Below are positions 17,068 through 23,582 of a DNA stretch of 64,000 nucleotides, piece after piece. The position numbers and the translations under genes are program-made. Under the pieces are notes generated by a model. The model searched no databases. It had not been told where the DNA came from and worked only from the letters and a program-made list of their open reading frames with translations. The number at the start of each line of letters is the position of its first letter. Position 1 is the stretch's first letter. This stretch comes from UBA1546 sp049302185 (GTDB lineage Bacteria > Nitrospirota > Thermodesulfovibrionia > Thermodesulfovibrionales > UBA1546), in assembly GCA_049302185.1 (NCBI GenBank), contig JBAQLV010000011.1, forward strand, positions 1 through 64,000, in the 5' to 3' direction.

Positions 17068-17800
17068 ATTAAATAACATACACACATTTTACGGCCAGAT
17101 AGAGGCGTTGAAAGGCATTACGCTGAAAATAAACAAGGGTGAGATAGTGTGCCTTATAGGAAACAACGGAGCCGGAAAGTCAACTGCTTTGATGACAATA
17201 TCAGGGATATTAAGACCGCGCATGGGCAGGATAATTTTTATGGAAGAAGATATTTCTGATACACCCCCTCACAGCATTGTTGAGATGGGGATAAGCCATG
17301 TGCCTGAAGGAAGGAGGATATTCCCCAAGCTCACTGTAAAGGAAAATCTTGAGATGGGAGCGTATACAGTGACCAGTAGTCAGGTGTCAGGTGTCAGGGG
17401 AAAAACAACTAAAAACCGACAATTGAAAGCTTTGCTTGAAAAGGTTTATGACATGTTTCCTGTTCTGAGGGAGCGTGAGAGACAAATGGGCGGCACCCTG
17501 AGCGGCGGAGAACAGCAAATGCTTGCAATATCAAGGGCATTGATGTCAGACCCGAAACTCCTTCTCCTTGATGAGCCGTCATTGGGGCTTGCGCCGATAA
17601 TAGTGAGCAGGATATTTAAGGCGATACAGGAAATAAATAAGGAAGGAGTTACAATCCTGCTTGTCGAACAAAATGCGCATGCAGCCTTAAATCTCTCAAG
17701 CAGGGGATATGTCCTTGAAAACGGCAGGATAAAGATGCACGGACAGGGAAAGGATCTTTTGAATAGTGAAGAGGTAAAAAAGGCATATCTCGGAGAATAG
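17060..17800 (+). CDS. livF: Branched-chain amino acid ABC transporter ATP-binding protein LivF
   Basis: The second ATPase of the importer, 246 residues. Walker A is GNNGAGKSTALMTISG, the signature LSGGEQQMLAISRALM and Walker B LLLLDEPSLGLAP. A TTG start 18 nt upstream is possible, but the ATG at 17060 follows GGAAAGGAAAATAGAG and gives the normal MLELNNIHTFYG start. Residues about 102-122 (T-S-S-Q-V-S-G-V-R-G-K-T-T-K-N-R-Q) are an in-frame tandem-repeat insert (GTCAGGT units). No LivK-type binding protein is adjacent, so it must be encoded elsewhere. Confidence 0.95.
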   Translation: MLELNNIHTFYGQIEALKGITLKINKGEIVCLIGNNGAGKSTALMTISGILRPRMGRIIFMEEDISDTPPHSIVEMGISHVPEGRRIFPKLTVKENLEMGAYTVTSSQVSGVRGKTTKNRQLKALLEKVYDMFPVLRERERQMGGTLSGGEQQMLAISRALMSDPKLLLLDEPSLGLAPIIVSRIFKAIQEINKEGVTILLVEQNAHAALNLSSRGYVLENGRIKMHGQGKDLLNSEEVKKAYLGE

Positions 17801-17834
17801 GGGACAGAAACCAGTCAAAATCCAAAGTGCTAAG

Positions 17835-18006
17835 CAGGGTTGCCTTTCGTTTCCTGCGAGATTTTTCGACAGTTCTAAACTCATTCCGCTACATCCTCGA
17901 AACTCGTTCCGAAAGCTTTCGGAACTCAGACAGTCGAGGATGTGGCCGCTGCATTTCGTTAAGAACCGTTACCTAAAAATCTCGAAAGCCACTCAAAACA
18001 ACCCTG
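17835..18006. repeat. Hairpin element F, copy 2 (172 nt)
   Basis: The ends GCAGGGTTG/CAACCCTGC are perfectly complementary. Inner pairs are CTTTCG/CGAAAG, GAGATTTTT/AAAAATCTC and ACATCCTCGA/TCGAGGATGT, and the apex GTTCCGAAAGCTTTCGGAAC is a perfect palindrome. It is located between livF and rplU. Confidence 0.85.
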
Positions 18007-18035
18007 CTTATCACTGGTAATAAGCAATCAATTTC

Positions 18036-18065
18036 TTGACTTTTTAATGAAAGATAGTGTTTAAT
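18036..18065 (+). promoter_or_regulatory. Promoter of rplU-rpmA
   Basis: TTGACT (18036-18041), an 18-nt spacer, then TTTAAT (18060-18065), followed 25 nt later by the rplU start with its GGAGGT site. Confidence 0.6.
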
Positions 18066-18089
18066 AAACATTCCGGAGGTAATGAAATC

Positions 18090-18428
18090 ATGTATGCAAT
18101 TATAGAAACAGGCGGAAAGCAATATAAAGTCTCATCAGGCGACACGATAAAGGTGGACAAGATGGCTGAAGAAGCCGGCGTTGCCGTGACACTGGATAAA
18201 GTGCTTGCAGTAGTCAGGGATGAGAAGGACAAGAAGAATAAAATAGGCGCACCTTATGTTAAGGGTGCTGAGGTGAAGGCTGAGGTAATAGGCGCTGTAA
18301 AAGGAGAAAAGGTAATTGTTCATAAGCAGAGGCCAAGAAAGGTATACAGGAAAACCAACGGCCACAGACAGCAGTATACAGCCCTGAAGATAAACGAGAT
18401 AGTAATCGGAGGAAAAGATGGCGCATAA
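18090..18428 (+). CDS. rplU: Ribosomal protein L21
   Basis: bL21 of the large subunit, 112 residues. It starts MYAIIETGGKQYKVSSGDTI, the universal L21 N-terminus, and contains KVIVHKQRPRKVYRKTNGHR, the 23S rRNA-binding basic stretch. The open frame begins 33 nt upstream, but GGAGGT sits 9 nt before this ATG. It overlaps rpmA by 11 nt. The obgE gene that often follows in bacteria is absent; the next gene is on the other strand. Confidence 0.98.
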   Translation: MYAIIETGGKQYKVSSGDTIKVDKMAEEAGVAVTLDKVLAVVRDEKDKKNKIGAPYVKGAEVKAEVIGAVKGEKVIVHKQRPRKVYRKTNGHRQQYTALKINEIVIGGKDGA

Positions 18429-18708
18429 AAAAGGCGTAGGAAGTTCAAGAAACGGCCGCGACAGCGAGTCGCAGCGTCTCGGCGTTAAGATATACGGAGG
18501 GCAGGTAGTCCGTGCAGGCAATATCATTGTAAGGCAGAGGGGCACAAAGTTTCATCCCGGTTTTAATGTCGGAAAAGGAACTGATGACACTCTTTTTGCA
18601 AAAGTTGCCGGCAAGGTTGCTTTTGAGAGGAAGAACCGCTCAACCCTTAAGATAAGTGTATATCCGATAACAGAGCCCGCAGCAGAGCAGACCGTAGCAG
18701 CAAGTTAG
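18418..18708 (+). CDS. rpmA: Ribosomal protein L27
   Basis: bL27 of the large subunit, 96 residues. MAHKKGVGSSRNGRDSESQR is the canonical N-terminus that reaches into the peptidyl transferase centre; no N-terminal cleavable extension of the Firmicutes type is present. GGQVVRAGNIIVRQRGTKFH follows as expected. The C-terminus is about ten residues longer than average and Ala/Glu rich. The start lies inside the rplU 3' end, so translation is probably coupled. Confidence 0.98.
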   Translation: MAHKKGVGSSRNGRDSESQRLGVKIYGGQVVRAGNIIVRQRGTKFHPGFNVGKGTDDTLFAKVAGKVAFERKNRSTLKISVYPITEPAAEQTVAAS

Positions 18709-18730
18709 TCCTCACGTTTCAATATTTTTC

Positions 18731-18798
18731 GTCATTTCCACGAAAGTGGGAATCCAGTAAAATCATATGTCTGGATTCCGCATCAAGTGCGGAATGAC
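18731..18798. repeat. Intergenic bipartite repeat B (copy 2)
   Basis: GTCATTTCC, hairpin, GGAATCCAG, spacer, CTGGATTCC, hairpin, GGAATGAC, located between the convergent ends of rpmA and the EamA gene. It may also act as a terminator region, though no clear T-run follows. Confidence 0.8.
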
Positions 18799-18828
18799 AA
18801 ATAAAAAGGTATCACATTTTTATTTTTT

Positions 18829-19698
18829 TTACAAAGCTGTTACGACCAACACAAAGCCGATGAGCATGAGGACTGCGCCGAGGAATCTTTCTTTAATGTT
18901 TTCTTCCCTGAAAAGAAAGTAGCCGTACATTATCCCGATAATCAGGCTTAACCTTTTCACAGAAATCATATAAGCCACTTTTGTCAGGTTCATGGCAAGC
19001 ATGTGTGTTGCTGCCATGACGGCAAGAAAAACACCCGGCAGGACAAGTTTCTTGAATTGCTTGCCTCTGAAAAAAACTCCCAGCTCCTTTCTGCCCATAC
19101 AGAATGCTATCGGCGCAAAGAAAACAGTAAGCGCTATGAAATAAGTTACGGCAAAAAACAAAGGAGAGGAATGCTCTATCGCCACCTTCCCAAAAGAAGC
19201 GGTAAGGCTGTAAATCACTGCCACGCCTATCATCATGATTGACCCTTTTTCTCTTGATATGCTTCTGAAAGGCTCAAATATGCCTTTTTTTATTTCACGG
19301 ATATTCAGTGTATAACTTCCAACTGCGATTAGAAATATCCCTGCGCCTCCCCGGAACGAGACTTTCTCACCAACAATCAGATAAGAGATGAAAATCAAAA
19401 AAACAGGCGTCAGGGCAAGGAACGGAAGCGTGAGACTGAGAGGAGAAAGACGCAGCGCTTTGATATAAAGAACAATAGTTACTGTTTCAAGCGGCACAAG
19501 TAACGCAAATGCCTTGTAGAATTCCGCATCAAGTTCAGGCACAGGAACAAAGAGCCATATAATCAGGAGCAGGGGGAGTGAAAAGAAGAACCTGAACCAT
19601 GCGACAAGATATTCATTGCTGTCTTTCAGCGCCTTTTTTGTAAGCGCATCGCTCGTTGCGAGAGTAAAAGCTGATATCAATGCAAAGACCACCCACAT
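18829..19698 (-). CDS. EamA-family (DMT superfamily) transporter
   Basis: 289 residues with about ten membrane segments in two repeated halves (1-140 and 150-289), the 2 x EamA layout of drug/metabolite transporters. L-A-T-S-D-A-L-T-K-K-A-L near residue 17 and F-G-K-V-A-I-E-H-S near 165 are the corresponding first-helix ends of each half. Family members export metabolites or amino acids across the inner membrane; the substrate cannot be deduced. TAAAAT lies 6 nt before the ATG, so the message may be leaderless. Confidence 0.85.
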   Translation of the reverse strand: MWVVFALISAFTLATSDALTKKALKDSNEYLVAWFRFFFSLPLLLIIWLFVPVPELDAEFYKAFALLVPLETVTIVLYIKALRLSPLSLTLPFLALTPVFLIFISYLIVGEKVSFRGGAGIFLIAVGSYTLNIREIKKGIFEPFRSISREKGSIMMIGVAVIYSLTASFGKVAIEHSSPLFFAVTYFIALTVFFAPIAFCMGRKELGVFFRGKQFKKLVLPGVFLAVMAATHMLAMNLTKVAYMISVKRLSLIIGIMYGYFLFREENIKERFLGAVLMLIGFVLVVTAL

Positions 19699-19728
19699 CC
19701 AACTATTTTATAATAAAGATTAAAAATG

Positions 19729-19737
19729 TGATATTAT
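19729..19737 (+). promoter_or_regulatory. Extended -10 (TGaTATTAT) before the 19744 lipoprotein
   Basis: TG, one base, TATTAT, then 6 nt to the ATG. No ribosome binding site lies between, so the start is probably leaderless. Confidence 0.4.
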
Positions 19738-19743
19738 ATTTCC

Positions 19744-20043
19744 ATGAAAAGGTTATTTTTAGGCTTAGCTGTTTTATCTCTTATTGCGGCTTGTGATGAA
19801 AAGCCCAAGAACCCGGTTTCTGAATACGGCAACACTATGATTGACTCATACAAAAAAGGACAGAAGGCAGGGGAAACAGCAAACCTTGATGCCGTAAAAA
19901 AGGCTGTGCAGGCGTATCATGCTCTGAATGATAAGTATCCTCAGTCGCTTGATGATGTTAAAGGATTAATCGGCGCTGAAATGGATATGTCAAAATATAA
20001 CTACGACCCTCAGACAGGGACTGTGAACATCAGGAATAATTAA
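19744..20043 (+). CDS. Small lipoprotein with pseudopilin-like C-terminal segment
   Basis: 99 residues. The signal peptide MKRLFLGLAVLSLIAAC ends in the lipobox L-I-A-A-C at residue 17, so Lgt and LspA from this same window could process it. The mature part (N-L-D-A-V-K-K-A-V-Q-A-Y-H-A-L-N-D-K-Y-P, then S-L-D-D-V) resembles the helix-loop of type II secretion or type IV pseudopilins after the hydrophobic helix. Here that helix is replaced by a lipid anchor. A role in pilus or secretion assembly is inference from this likeness and from the pilin genes nearby. Confidence 0.75.
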   Translation: MKRLFLGLAVLSLIAACDEKPKNPVSEYGNTMIDSYKKGQKAGETANLDAVKKAVQAYHALNDKYPQSLDDVKGLIGAEMDMSKYNYDPQTGTVNIRNN

Positions 20044-20082
20044 GCCTGCCGAATAATCTCCCGCCGGAGGAGGTTTTATTTT

Positions 20083-20400
20083 TCACTTGATCCCTTTAAA
20101 GTGTTTGTGGTTTTTAAATCCCGAATCTGGTTTATGAGATGCATTGTCATACCTGAATATCAGATTGCCATCTTTGTCCTGAAAATGAAACGAATATGAA
20201 AATTTTTCAATCTTATACCTTAAGTCAACATATTCTGCGGCAAATAGCTTTGAATCGTCAGCGAATACTATAATGGATTTTATCACGCCAATCTTTTCCG
20301 TCCTTAAATCAATCCTTACTTCAGAGGTAACGATAAAGCCTGTCTTTGAATAATCATCAATTACCTTTACAAAATCCTGTAAGTATTCAGGCAGCAACAT
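20083..20400 (-). CDS. DUF6516 / TumE-like toxin-family protein
   Basis: 105 residues ending in F-R-Y-D-N-A-S-H-K-P-D-S-G-F-K-N-H-K-H-F. The R-Y-D-N-x2-H and terminal H-K-H pattern with an upstream acidic E-Y-V-D-L-R-Y is that of DUF6516, whose members include TumE of the TumE-TumA toxin-antitoxin system. The assignment is from motif memory. It has no intact antitoxin beside it: the frame overlapping its start (stop at 20387-20389) looks like the 3' remnant of a partner gene. Confidence 0.6.
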   Translation of the reverse strand: MLLPEYLQDFVKVIDDYSKTGFIVTSEVRIDLRTEKIGVIKSIIVFADDSKLFAAEYVDLRYKIEKFSYSFHFQDKDGNLIFRYDNASHKPDSGFKNHKHFKGIK

Positions 20401-20545
20401 ATTCTATATCTTTAAGTTTTTCAAGTTCCTCTATAATTCTATTGCGCATCCCTAATTCACCTGCCCACCTGACATACTCATCATCGCCCCCTTTTAAATC
20501 CTCGGCAGCGAATTCTTTTGAAAAAGTCTCATTACTCTCTCTGCA
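20387..20545 (-). pseudogene. 3' remnant of a probable antitoxin gene, fused out of frame to a pilX-like gene
   Basis: An open frame reads S-K-E-F-A-A-E-D-L-K-G-G-D-D-E-Y-V-R-W and later RNRIIEELEKLKDIEYVAA, ending 14 nt inside the DUF6516 gene. Such an overlap is typical of antitoxin-toxin pairs. Upstream the sequence becomes PilX-like in a different frame, so the 5' part is missing. I do not recognise the family. Confidence 0.45.
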
Positions 20546-20709
20546 ATATAAAACGCAGCGTCTCCCTGTTCTTCCTGAATCCCAACGCCGGTTCCGGTCA
20601 TGACGAACGACACTGCAACAGCGGCAAAAAGGGCAAGTATCATCATAATCATGACAGTTGCAATGATGGAGAGGCCGGATTGATTAAGTGTTTTTATGTG
20701 ATTTTCCAT
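20494..20709 (-). pseudogene. PilX-like minor pilin assembly protein, truncated
   Basis: The 71-residue frame starts with a short leader and then SGLSIIATVMIMMILALFAA, the hydrophobic helix typical of PilX-type proteins, followed by Q-E-E-Q-G-D-A-A-F-Y-I-A-E. In the family this block is followed by a long periplasmic domain. Here the sequence turns into unrelated residues and stops after 15 codons, where an antitoxin-like remnant begins in another frame. Truncation is therefore clear; the family call is fairly good. Confidence 0.65.
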
Positions 20710-20712
20710 AGC

Positions 20713-20907
20713 TTACTCATTCACGCGAACTCTTACACGATATCTATCAACGGTGATTAATGCTTTCTTTTCTAAGACATCTTTATATGTTTCTACTAAT
20801 CTAAGCAAGAATTCTCCCTGTTTCTTTGCAGGAATATCTACTAACCCGGCATCTTTAAGGTCTCTTACCGCAAAACTTGAAATACAACTGTCAATCAGGA
20901 ATTTCAT
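20713..20907 (-). pseudogene. DUF5615 PIN-like toxin with internal deletion
   Basis: 64 residues. MKFLIDSCISSFAVRDLKDAG is the normal N-terminus of DUF5615 PIN-like proteins and LVDIPAKKQGEFLLRLVETY through I-T-V-D-R-Y-R-V-R-V is the normal C-terminus. The middle, which carries the remaining acidic residues (A-D-K-D-F-G type) in relatives of about 110-120 residues, is missing while the frame is kept. The product is probably inactive. It follows its DUF433 antitoxin by 6 nt, the standard order. Confidence 0.65.
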
Positions 20908-20913
20908 CCGCGC

Positions 20914-21159
20914 CTAAGTTATAGCCAAGGCCGGCTCAATTCTTTCATGTGCAACTATTCTATGGGCATAGCCAAGGCATGCCTGTATATCTTCTTTTTC
21001 CAAAAACGGATAACCATCCAGCAATTCCTCGGCTGTAGAGCCTGCAGCAAGCATCCCAAGAATATGCTCTACAGCTATTCTCATCCCACGGATTATTGGC
21101 TTTCCGCCAAATATCGCAGGATTAAAAGTGATACGTTTTAAAAGTTCTTCATCTGTCAT
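20914..21159 (-). CDS. DUF433 antitoxin
   Basis: 81 residues. I-T-F-N-P-A-I-F-G-G-K-P-I-I-R-G-M-R-I-A-V with L-L-D-G-Y-P-F-L-E-K-E-D-I-Q is the DUF433 helix-turn-helix signature. In many bacteria DUF433 proteins precede DUF5615 PIN-like toxins and are the proposed antitoxins. It appears intact and has AGGAGG before the ATG, while the adjoining toxin gene is internally deleted. Confidence 0.85.
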   Translation of the reverse strand: MTDEELLKRITFNPAIFGGKPIIRGMRIAVEHILGMLAAGSTAEELLDGYPFLEKEDIQACLGYAHRIVAHERIEPALAIT

Positions 21160-21222
21160 TTTATCCTCCTTCTTCCAGTTTTTTTTATTATATCAAATAA
21201 TTTCCCGTGGTCTATTATCTTT

Positions 21223-21354
21223 TTAAACTGCCACAAGTTTTTTCTTCATACAAAAATTATATAACAGATTCCTTGGATAAACCTCTGACTGGAGCTGAAC
21301 ACTTTCGCCTGAAATTGTGGCGGTGAGGGAAAAACCGGATTGATTCTTATTCAT
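21223..21354 (-). pseudogene. Prepilin remnant: leader joined directly to C-terminal end
   Basis: The 43-residue frame begins MNKNQSGFSL, a type IV prepilin leader with its G/F cleavage site, and continues at once with T-A-T-I-S-G-E-S-V-Q-L-Q-S-E-V-Y. The latter matches the C-terminal end of the PilW-like gene at 21579 (S-T-V-S-G-E-T-V-T-L-Q-S-E-V-Y). The whole hydrophobic helix and pilin domain are missing. DNA downstream of both ends is also alike (CATACAAAAATTATAT), which points to a duplicated gene that was then deleted internally. Confidence 0.6.
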
Positions 21355-21366
21355 AATGAATAGAAC

Positions 21367-21528
21367 TCAGCTTTTTACTTTTTTCTTTACAGGTTCTTTT
21401 AAACAAGATGGTTTTTCAGATGCCGTTTTATACCACCTTGTACGTTTATCTTCGATATTGATTTCCCTGAACCCTTCATTATGAAGGTAGTTTATTATTT
21501 CTTTTGCCTTTATTGTTCCTTTAGCCAT
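21367..21528 (-). CDS. Small basic hypothetical protein (53 aa)
   Basis: The ATG follows AAGGGAGGTATTTAAA, a strong ribosome binding site. The product starts MAKGTIKAKEIINYLHNEGF and is rich in lysine at its end. Helix-rich, no known motif. It lies between two related pilin genes in the damaged accessory stretch and may be an antitoxin or DNA-binding peptide, but nothing shows this directly. Confidence 0.45.
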   Translation of the reverse strand: MAKGTIKAKEIINYLHNEGFREINIEDKRTRWYKTASEKPSCLKEPVKKKVKS

Positions 21529-21578
21529 TTTAAATACCTCCCTTTGTAGAATTCATAATTTTTCATACAAAAATTATA

Positions 21579-22055
21579 TCACAAACTTCTCAGATAGACC
21601 TCTGACTGAAGGGTTACGGTTTCACCTGAAACGGTAGACGTCGTGGTTAGCCTGATTCTTTTTGTAGTGACAGAAGAAAATTGGACAGGGCTCTCTGCAT
21701 CTCCATTTGCTCTAATGTACGCAAAGGAAAACGAGGCAATATTTGTTGAAAGGGTTTGCCCGTTTCCCGCAACGCAAGCTCCCGCCTCTTCGCGTTTGAT
21801 ATCAGGATTTATATAGCTGTAATTTACCAGTATGTTGTTATTTGTGCCGTCTAACATTGTGAAGCAAAACTGCGTTGAACTTGATGCTGTTACGCTTGCG
21901 CTATTTTTTAAATTCCTTATCTCTTTTGCCATCCTCTCCATAGCAACCCTTGCCTGATCAAGCGCCTCTTTGCGGTTGTCTACTACAAAAAATCCCGTAA
22001 TCCCTGTTGACAATGCATTAGCCACAACAAGCGCAACGATGCCTATGAGCACCAT
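21579..22055 (-). CDS. PilW-like minor prepilin with disrupted 5' end
   Basis: From the first usable ATG the product has 158 residues, but the reading frame extends upstream through G-V-T-L-I-E-L-V-I-G-M-V, a perfect class III prepilin cleavage site and helix start. No start codon is found before an in-frame TAA in an A7 tract at about 22112-22118. An ATG at 22136 lies in another frame and would join the prepilin frame if one A were lost from the A7 tract. The rest (E-A-L-D-Q-A-R-V-A-M-E-R-M-A-K-E-I-R) is typical of PilW/PulJ. Either a pseudogene, a slippage-controlled gene or a homopolymer error. Confidence 0.65.
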   Translation of the reverse strand: MVLIGIVALVVANALSTGITGFFVVDNRKEALDQARVAMERMAKEIRNLKNSASVTASSSTQFCFTMLDGTNNNILVNYSYINPDIKREEAGACVAGNGQTLSTNIASFSFAYIRANGDAESPVQFSSVTTKRIRLTTTSTVSGETVTLQSEVYLRSL

Positions 22056-22193
22056 GCCAATGACAAGCTCAATAAGAGTAACGCCTCTATTGCCAGTGAA
22101 CAGTGAATAGTTTTTTTAGGTAACTTTGAACTTTCATATTATTGATGTCTCTAAAATTAATGTCCTATACTCTACTCTGCCTCCAACAGTATG

Positions 22194-22264
22194 GTCATTC
22201 CTGCGAAAGCAGGAATCCAGTTCTTTTGCCCTCTTTTCTGGATTCACGCTCATACGGGAATGAC
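22194..22264. repeat. Intergenic bipartite repeat B (copy 3)
   Basis: GTCATTCC, hairpin TGCGAAAGCA, GGAATCCAG, spacer, CTGGATTC, hairpin, GGGAATGAC, inside the gap between two damaged pilin genes. Confidence 0.8.
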
Positions 22265-22282
22265 AGAAAAACAGTTGTCATC

Positions 22283-22605
22283 TTAGTAATTCGACATCAC
22301 CGTTGTCAGCACAACAGAGCTGTTCCAGTTGTTGGCAGGCGCAGTGACTGTTACTTGTATGAGTTTATAATTCGTTCCCGATCCTGAATCTGTGACACAA
22401 GGGGAAGTATTATTGAGGTTGCTGTTTTGGACATAACATACCTGAACGCTTCTTGAATAAGTAACGCCTCCGACACTTACAGGAGGTGCGCCCGCTGCGT
22501 AGTCATCCACATCATCATAAGTTGACAAAGTTCCGGCAATTTTCCCCTGAGTGATAGGCAACTTCTAACTTTTAACTCTAAACTCATAACTCTTAACTTT
22601 TTCAT
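22283..22605 (-). pseudogene. PilV/MshD-like minor pilin, N-terminal part replaced by a minisatellite
   Basis: The native ATG at 22605 overlaps the stop of the GspH-like gene (TGATG). After it come eight codons or so of AGTTAAGAGTT-type tandem repeats, and then, shifted by one frame, the C-terminal part of a pilin: T-L-S-T-Y-D-D-V-D-D-Y and V-T-Y-S-R-S-V-Q-V-C-Y. Y-D-D-V-D-D-Y with paired cysteines is typical of MshD/PilV-type minor pilins. The cleavage site and hydrophobic helix are missing, so export is not possible as it stands. Confidence 0.55.
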
Positions 22606-23063
22606 CAATAGCTCACCCTTCCTGTGCCTTCTTCTATGGTTATGCTTTTAGATGACCCTTTATAAGTGACGGTTACTGTCTGACCCGCAATTGTTGTGCC
22701 GCCGCTGTTAACAGGCGTTCCGAGAGAGTTAAATGCTATTGGATTAGTAGTCGGAACAGTTATTGTAACTCCGCTATAGCTGTCGCACCTGCTGTCATTA
22801 AAAGCAACAACAAAGTTATTTGATGTGTCTGTAGAGCACGGGTCGCCGGGACTCGGCGCGCGGGTAGGCACAGTAATGTCCTGATACACATCATATCCGT
22901 TTGCGTTGAATGTGATTGCCGCCCTTGTCTGTGTTGAAATGGCAAGTTTCTGCGCGTATCTTATATCAGCGGCGACTTTTCTTGTTGCGCTGTTGAGTTT
23001 TATTGTATCAAAAGGGCTCCATCTGACAGCAACCACAGCAGCAAGAATGACTGCGATGACCAT
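22605..23063 (-). CDS. GspH/FimT-like minor prepilin with disrupted leader
   Basis: The first ATG gives 152 residues, but the frame reaches upstream to R-G-F-T-L-I-E-S-V-I-V, the prepilin cleavage site (Gly codon at 23091-23093). Before it lie in-frame codons from a C/G palindrome and then a TAA in an A7 tract, with no start codon. The body (S-A-T-R-K-V-A-A-D-I-R-Y-A-Q-K-L-A) is the GspH/FimT pattern, with two cysteines near 80-95. The homopolymer-rich leader could slip during replication or transcription. It is coupled by TGATG to the PilV-like gene. Confidence 0.65.
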   Translation of the reverse strand: MVIAVILAAVVAVRWSPFDTIKLNSATRKVAADIRYAQKLAISTQTRAAITFNANGYDVYQDITVPTRAPSPGDPCSTDTSNNFVVAFNDSRCDSYSGVTITVPTTNPIAFNSLGTPVNSGGTTIAGQTVTVTYKGSSKSITIEEGTGRVSY

Positions 23064-23097
23064 TACGATTACTGACTCAATGAGAGTGAAACCTCTA

Positions 23098-23129
23098 CCC
23101 CCCTTTCGCCCCCCCTTGCTAAGGGGGGT
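23098..23129. repeat. Palindromic repeat A upstream of the GspH-like gene (copy 1)
   Basis: C6 and C7 runs, TTGCTAA centre, G6 return arm. On the minus strand it is read through as part of the broken pilin leader. Confidence 0.8.
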
Positions 23130-23152
23130 GAACAGTGAACAGTTTTTTTAAT

Positions 23153-23191
23153 CCCCCCTCACCCCCCTTTAGCAAAGGGGGGTGAGGGGGG
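23153..23191. repeat. Palindromic repeat A upstream of the GspH-like gene (copy 2)
   Basis: C6/C6 arms, TTTAGCAAA centre, G6/G6 return arms. On the minus strand an ATG frame reads N-P-P-S-P-P-F-A-K-G-G and then stops at TGA, the only copy where the common frame is closed. Confidence 0.8.
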
Positions 23192-23243
23192 ATTTGAATT
23201 CTGAATTCTCATCATGTTTAGATTTTATCACAATCTGCCATAT

Positions 23244-23273
23244 TTGACAAAAGGCGTCTGTGTGTAGTTTAAT
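23244..23273 (+). promoter_or_regulatory. Promoter of tRNA-Val
   Basis: TTGACA (23244-23249), an 18-nt spacer and TTTAAT (23268-23273), 21 nt before the tRNA 5' end. Confidence 0.7.
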
Positions 23274-23294
23274 AATAACTCTTTCGTTCTATTC

Positions 23295-23370
23295 GGGCGG
23301 GTAGCTCAGCTGGGAGAGCACAGCCCTTACAAGGCTGGGGTCACAGGTTCAATCCCTGTTCCGCCTACCA
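23295..23370 (+). tRNA. tRNA-Val (anticodon UAC)
   Basis: A 76-nt cloverleaf with CCA encoded. Acceptor GGGCGGG/TCCGCCT (G-U at both ends), D arm GCTC/GAGC, anticodon stem CAGCC/GGCTG with loop CTTACAA (TAC) and T stem ACAGG/CCTGT. It reads GUA and, with modification, other Val codons. Confidence 0.96.
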
Positions 23371-23390
23371 TTTTTGCCTCTGGCAAAAAT
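23370..23390. repeat. Perfect hairpin after tRNA-Val
   Basis: ATTTTTGCC and GGCAAAAAT around a TCT loop directly follow the CCA. It could aid 3' processing or termination, but no T-run follows the hairpin. Confidence 0.5.
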
Positions 23391-23473
23391 GGAGTCATGA
23401 GTTGAGAGTCATGAGTTGAGAGTTTTAGGAATATCTGATTCACTCCTCACTTTCAACTTTGAACTTTTAACTC

Positions 23474-23496
23474 AAAAATCTGCTTTGCAGATTTTT
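23474..23496 (+). terminator. Hairpin with terminal T-run before tRNA-Asp
   Basis: AAAAATCTGC and GCAGATTTTT pair around a 3-nt loop and the right arm ends in five T. It lies 3 nt before tRNA-Asp and could stop transcripts coming from tRNA-Val, or be part of a repeat. Confidence 0.4.
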
Positions 23497-23499
23497 GCT

Positions 23500-23576
<77 letters not shown>

Positions 23577-23582
23577 TAACTT

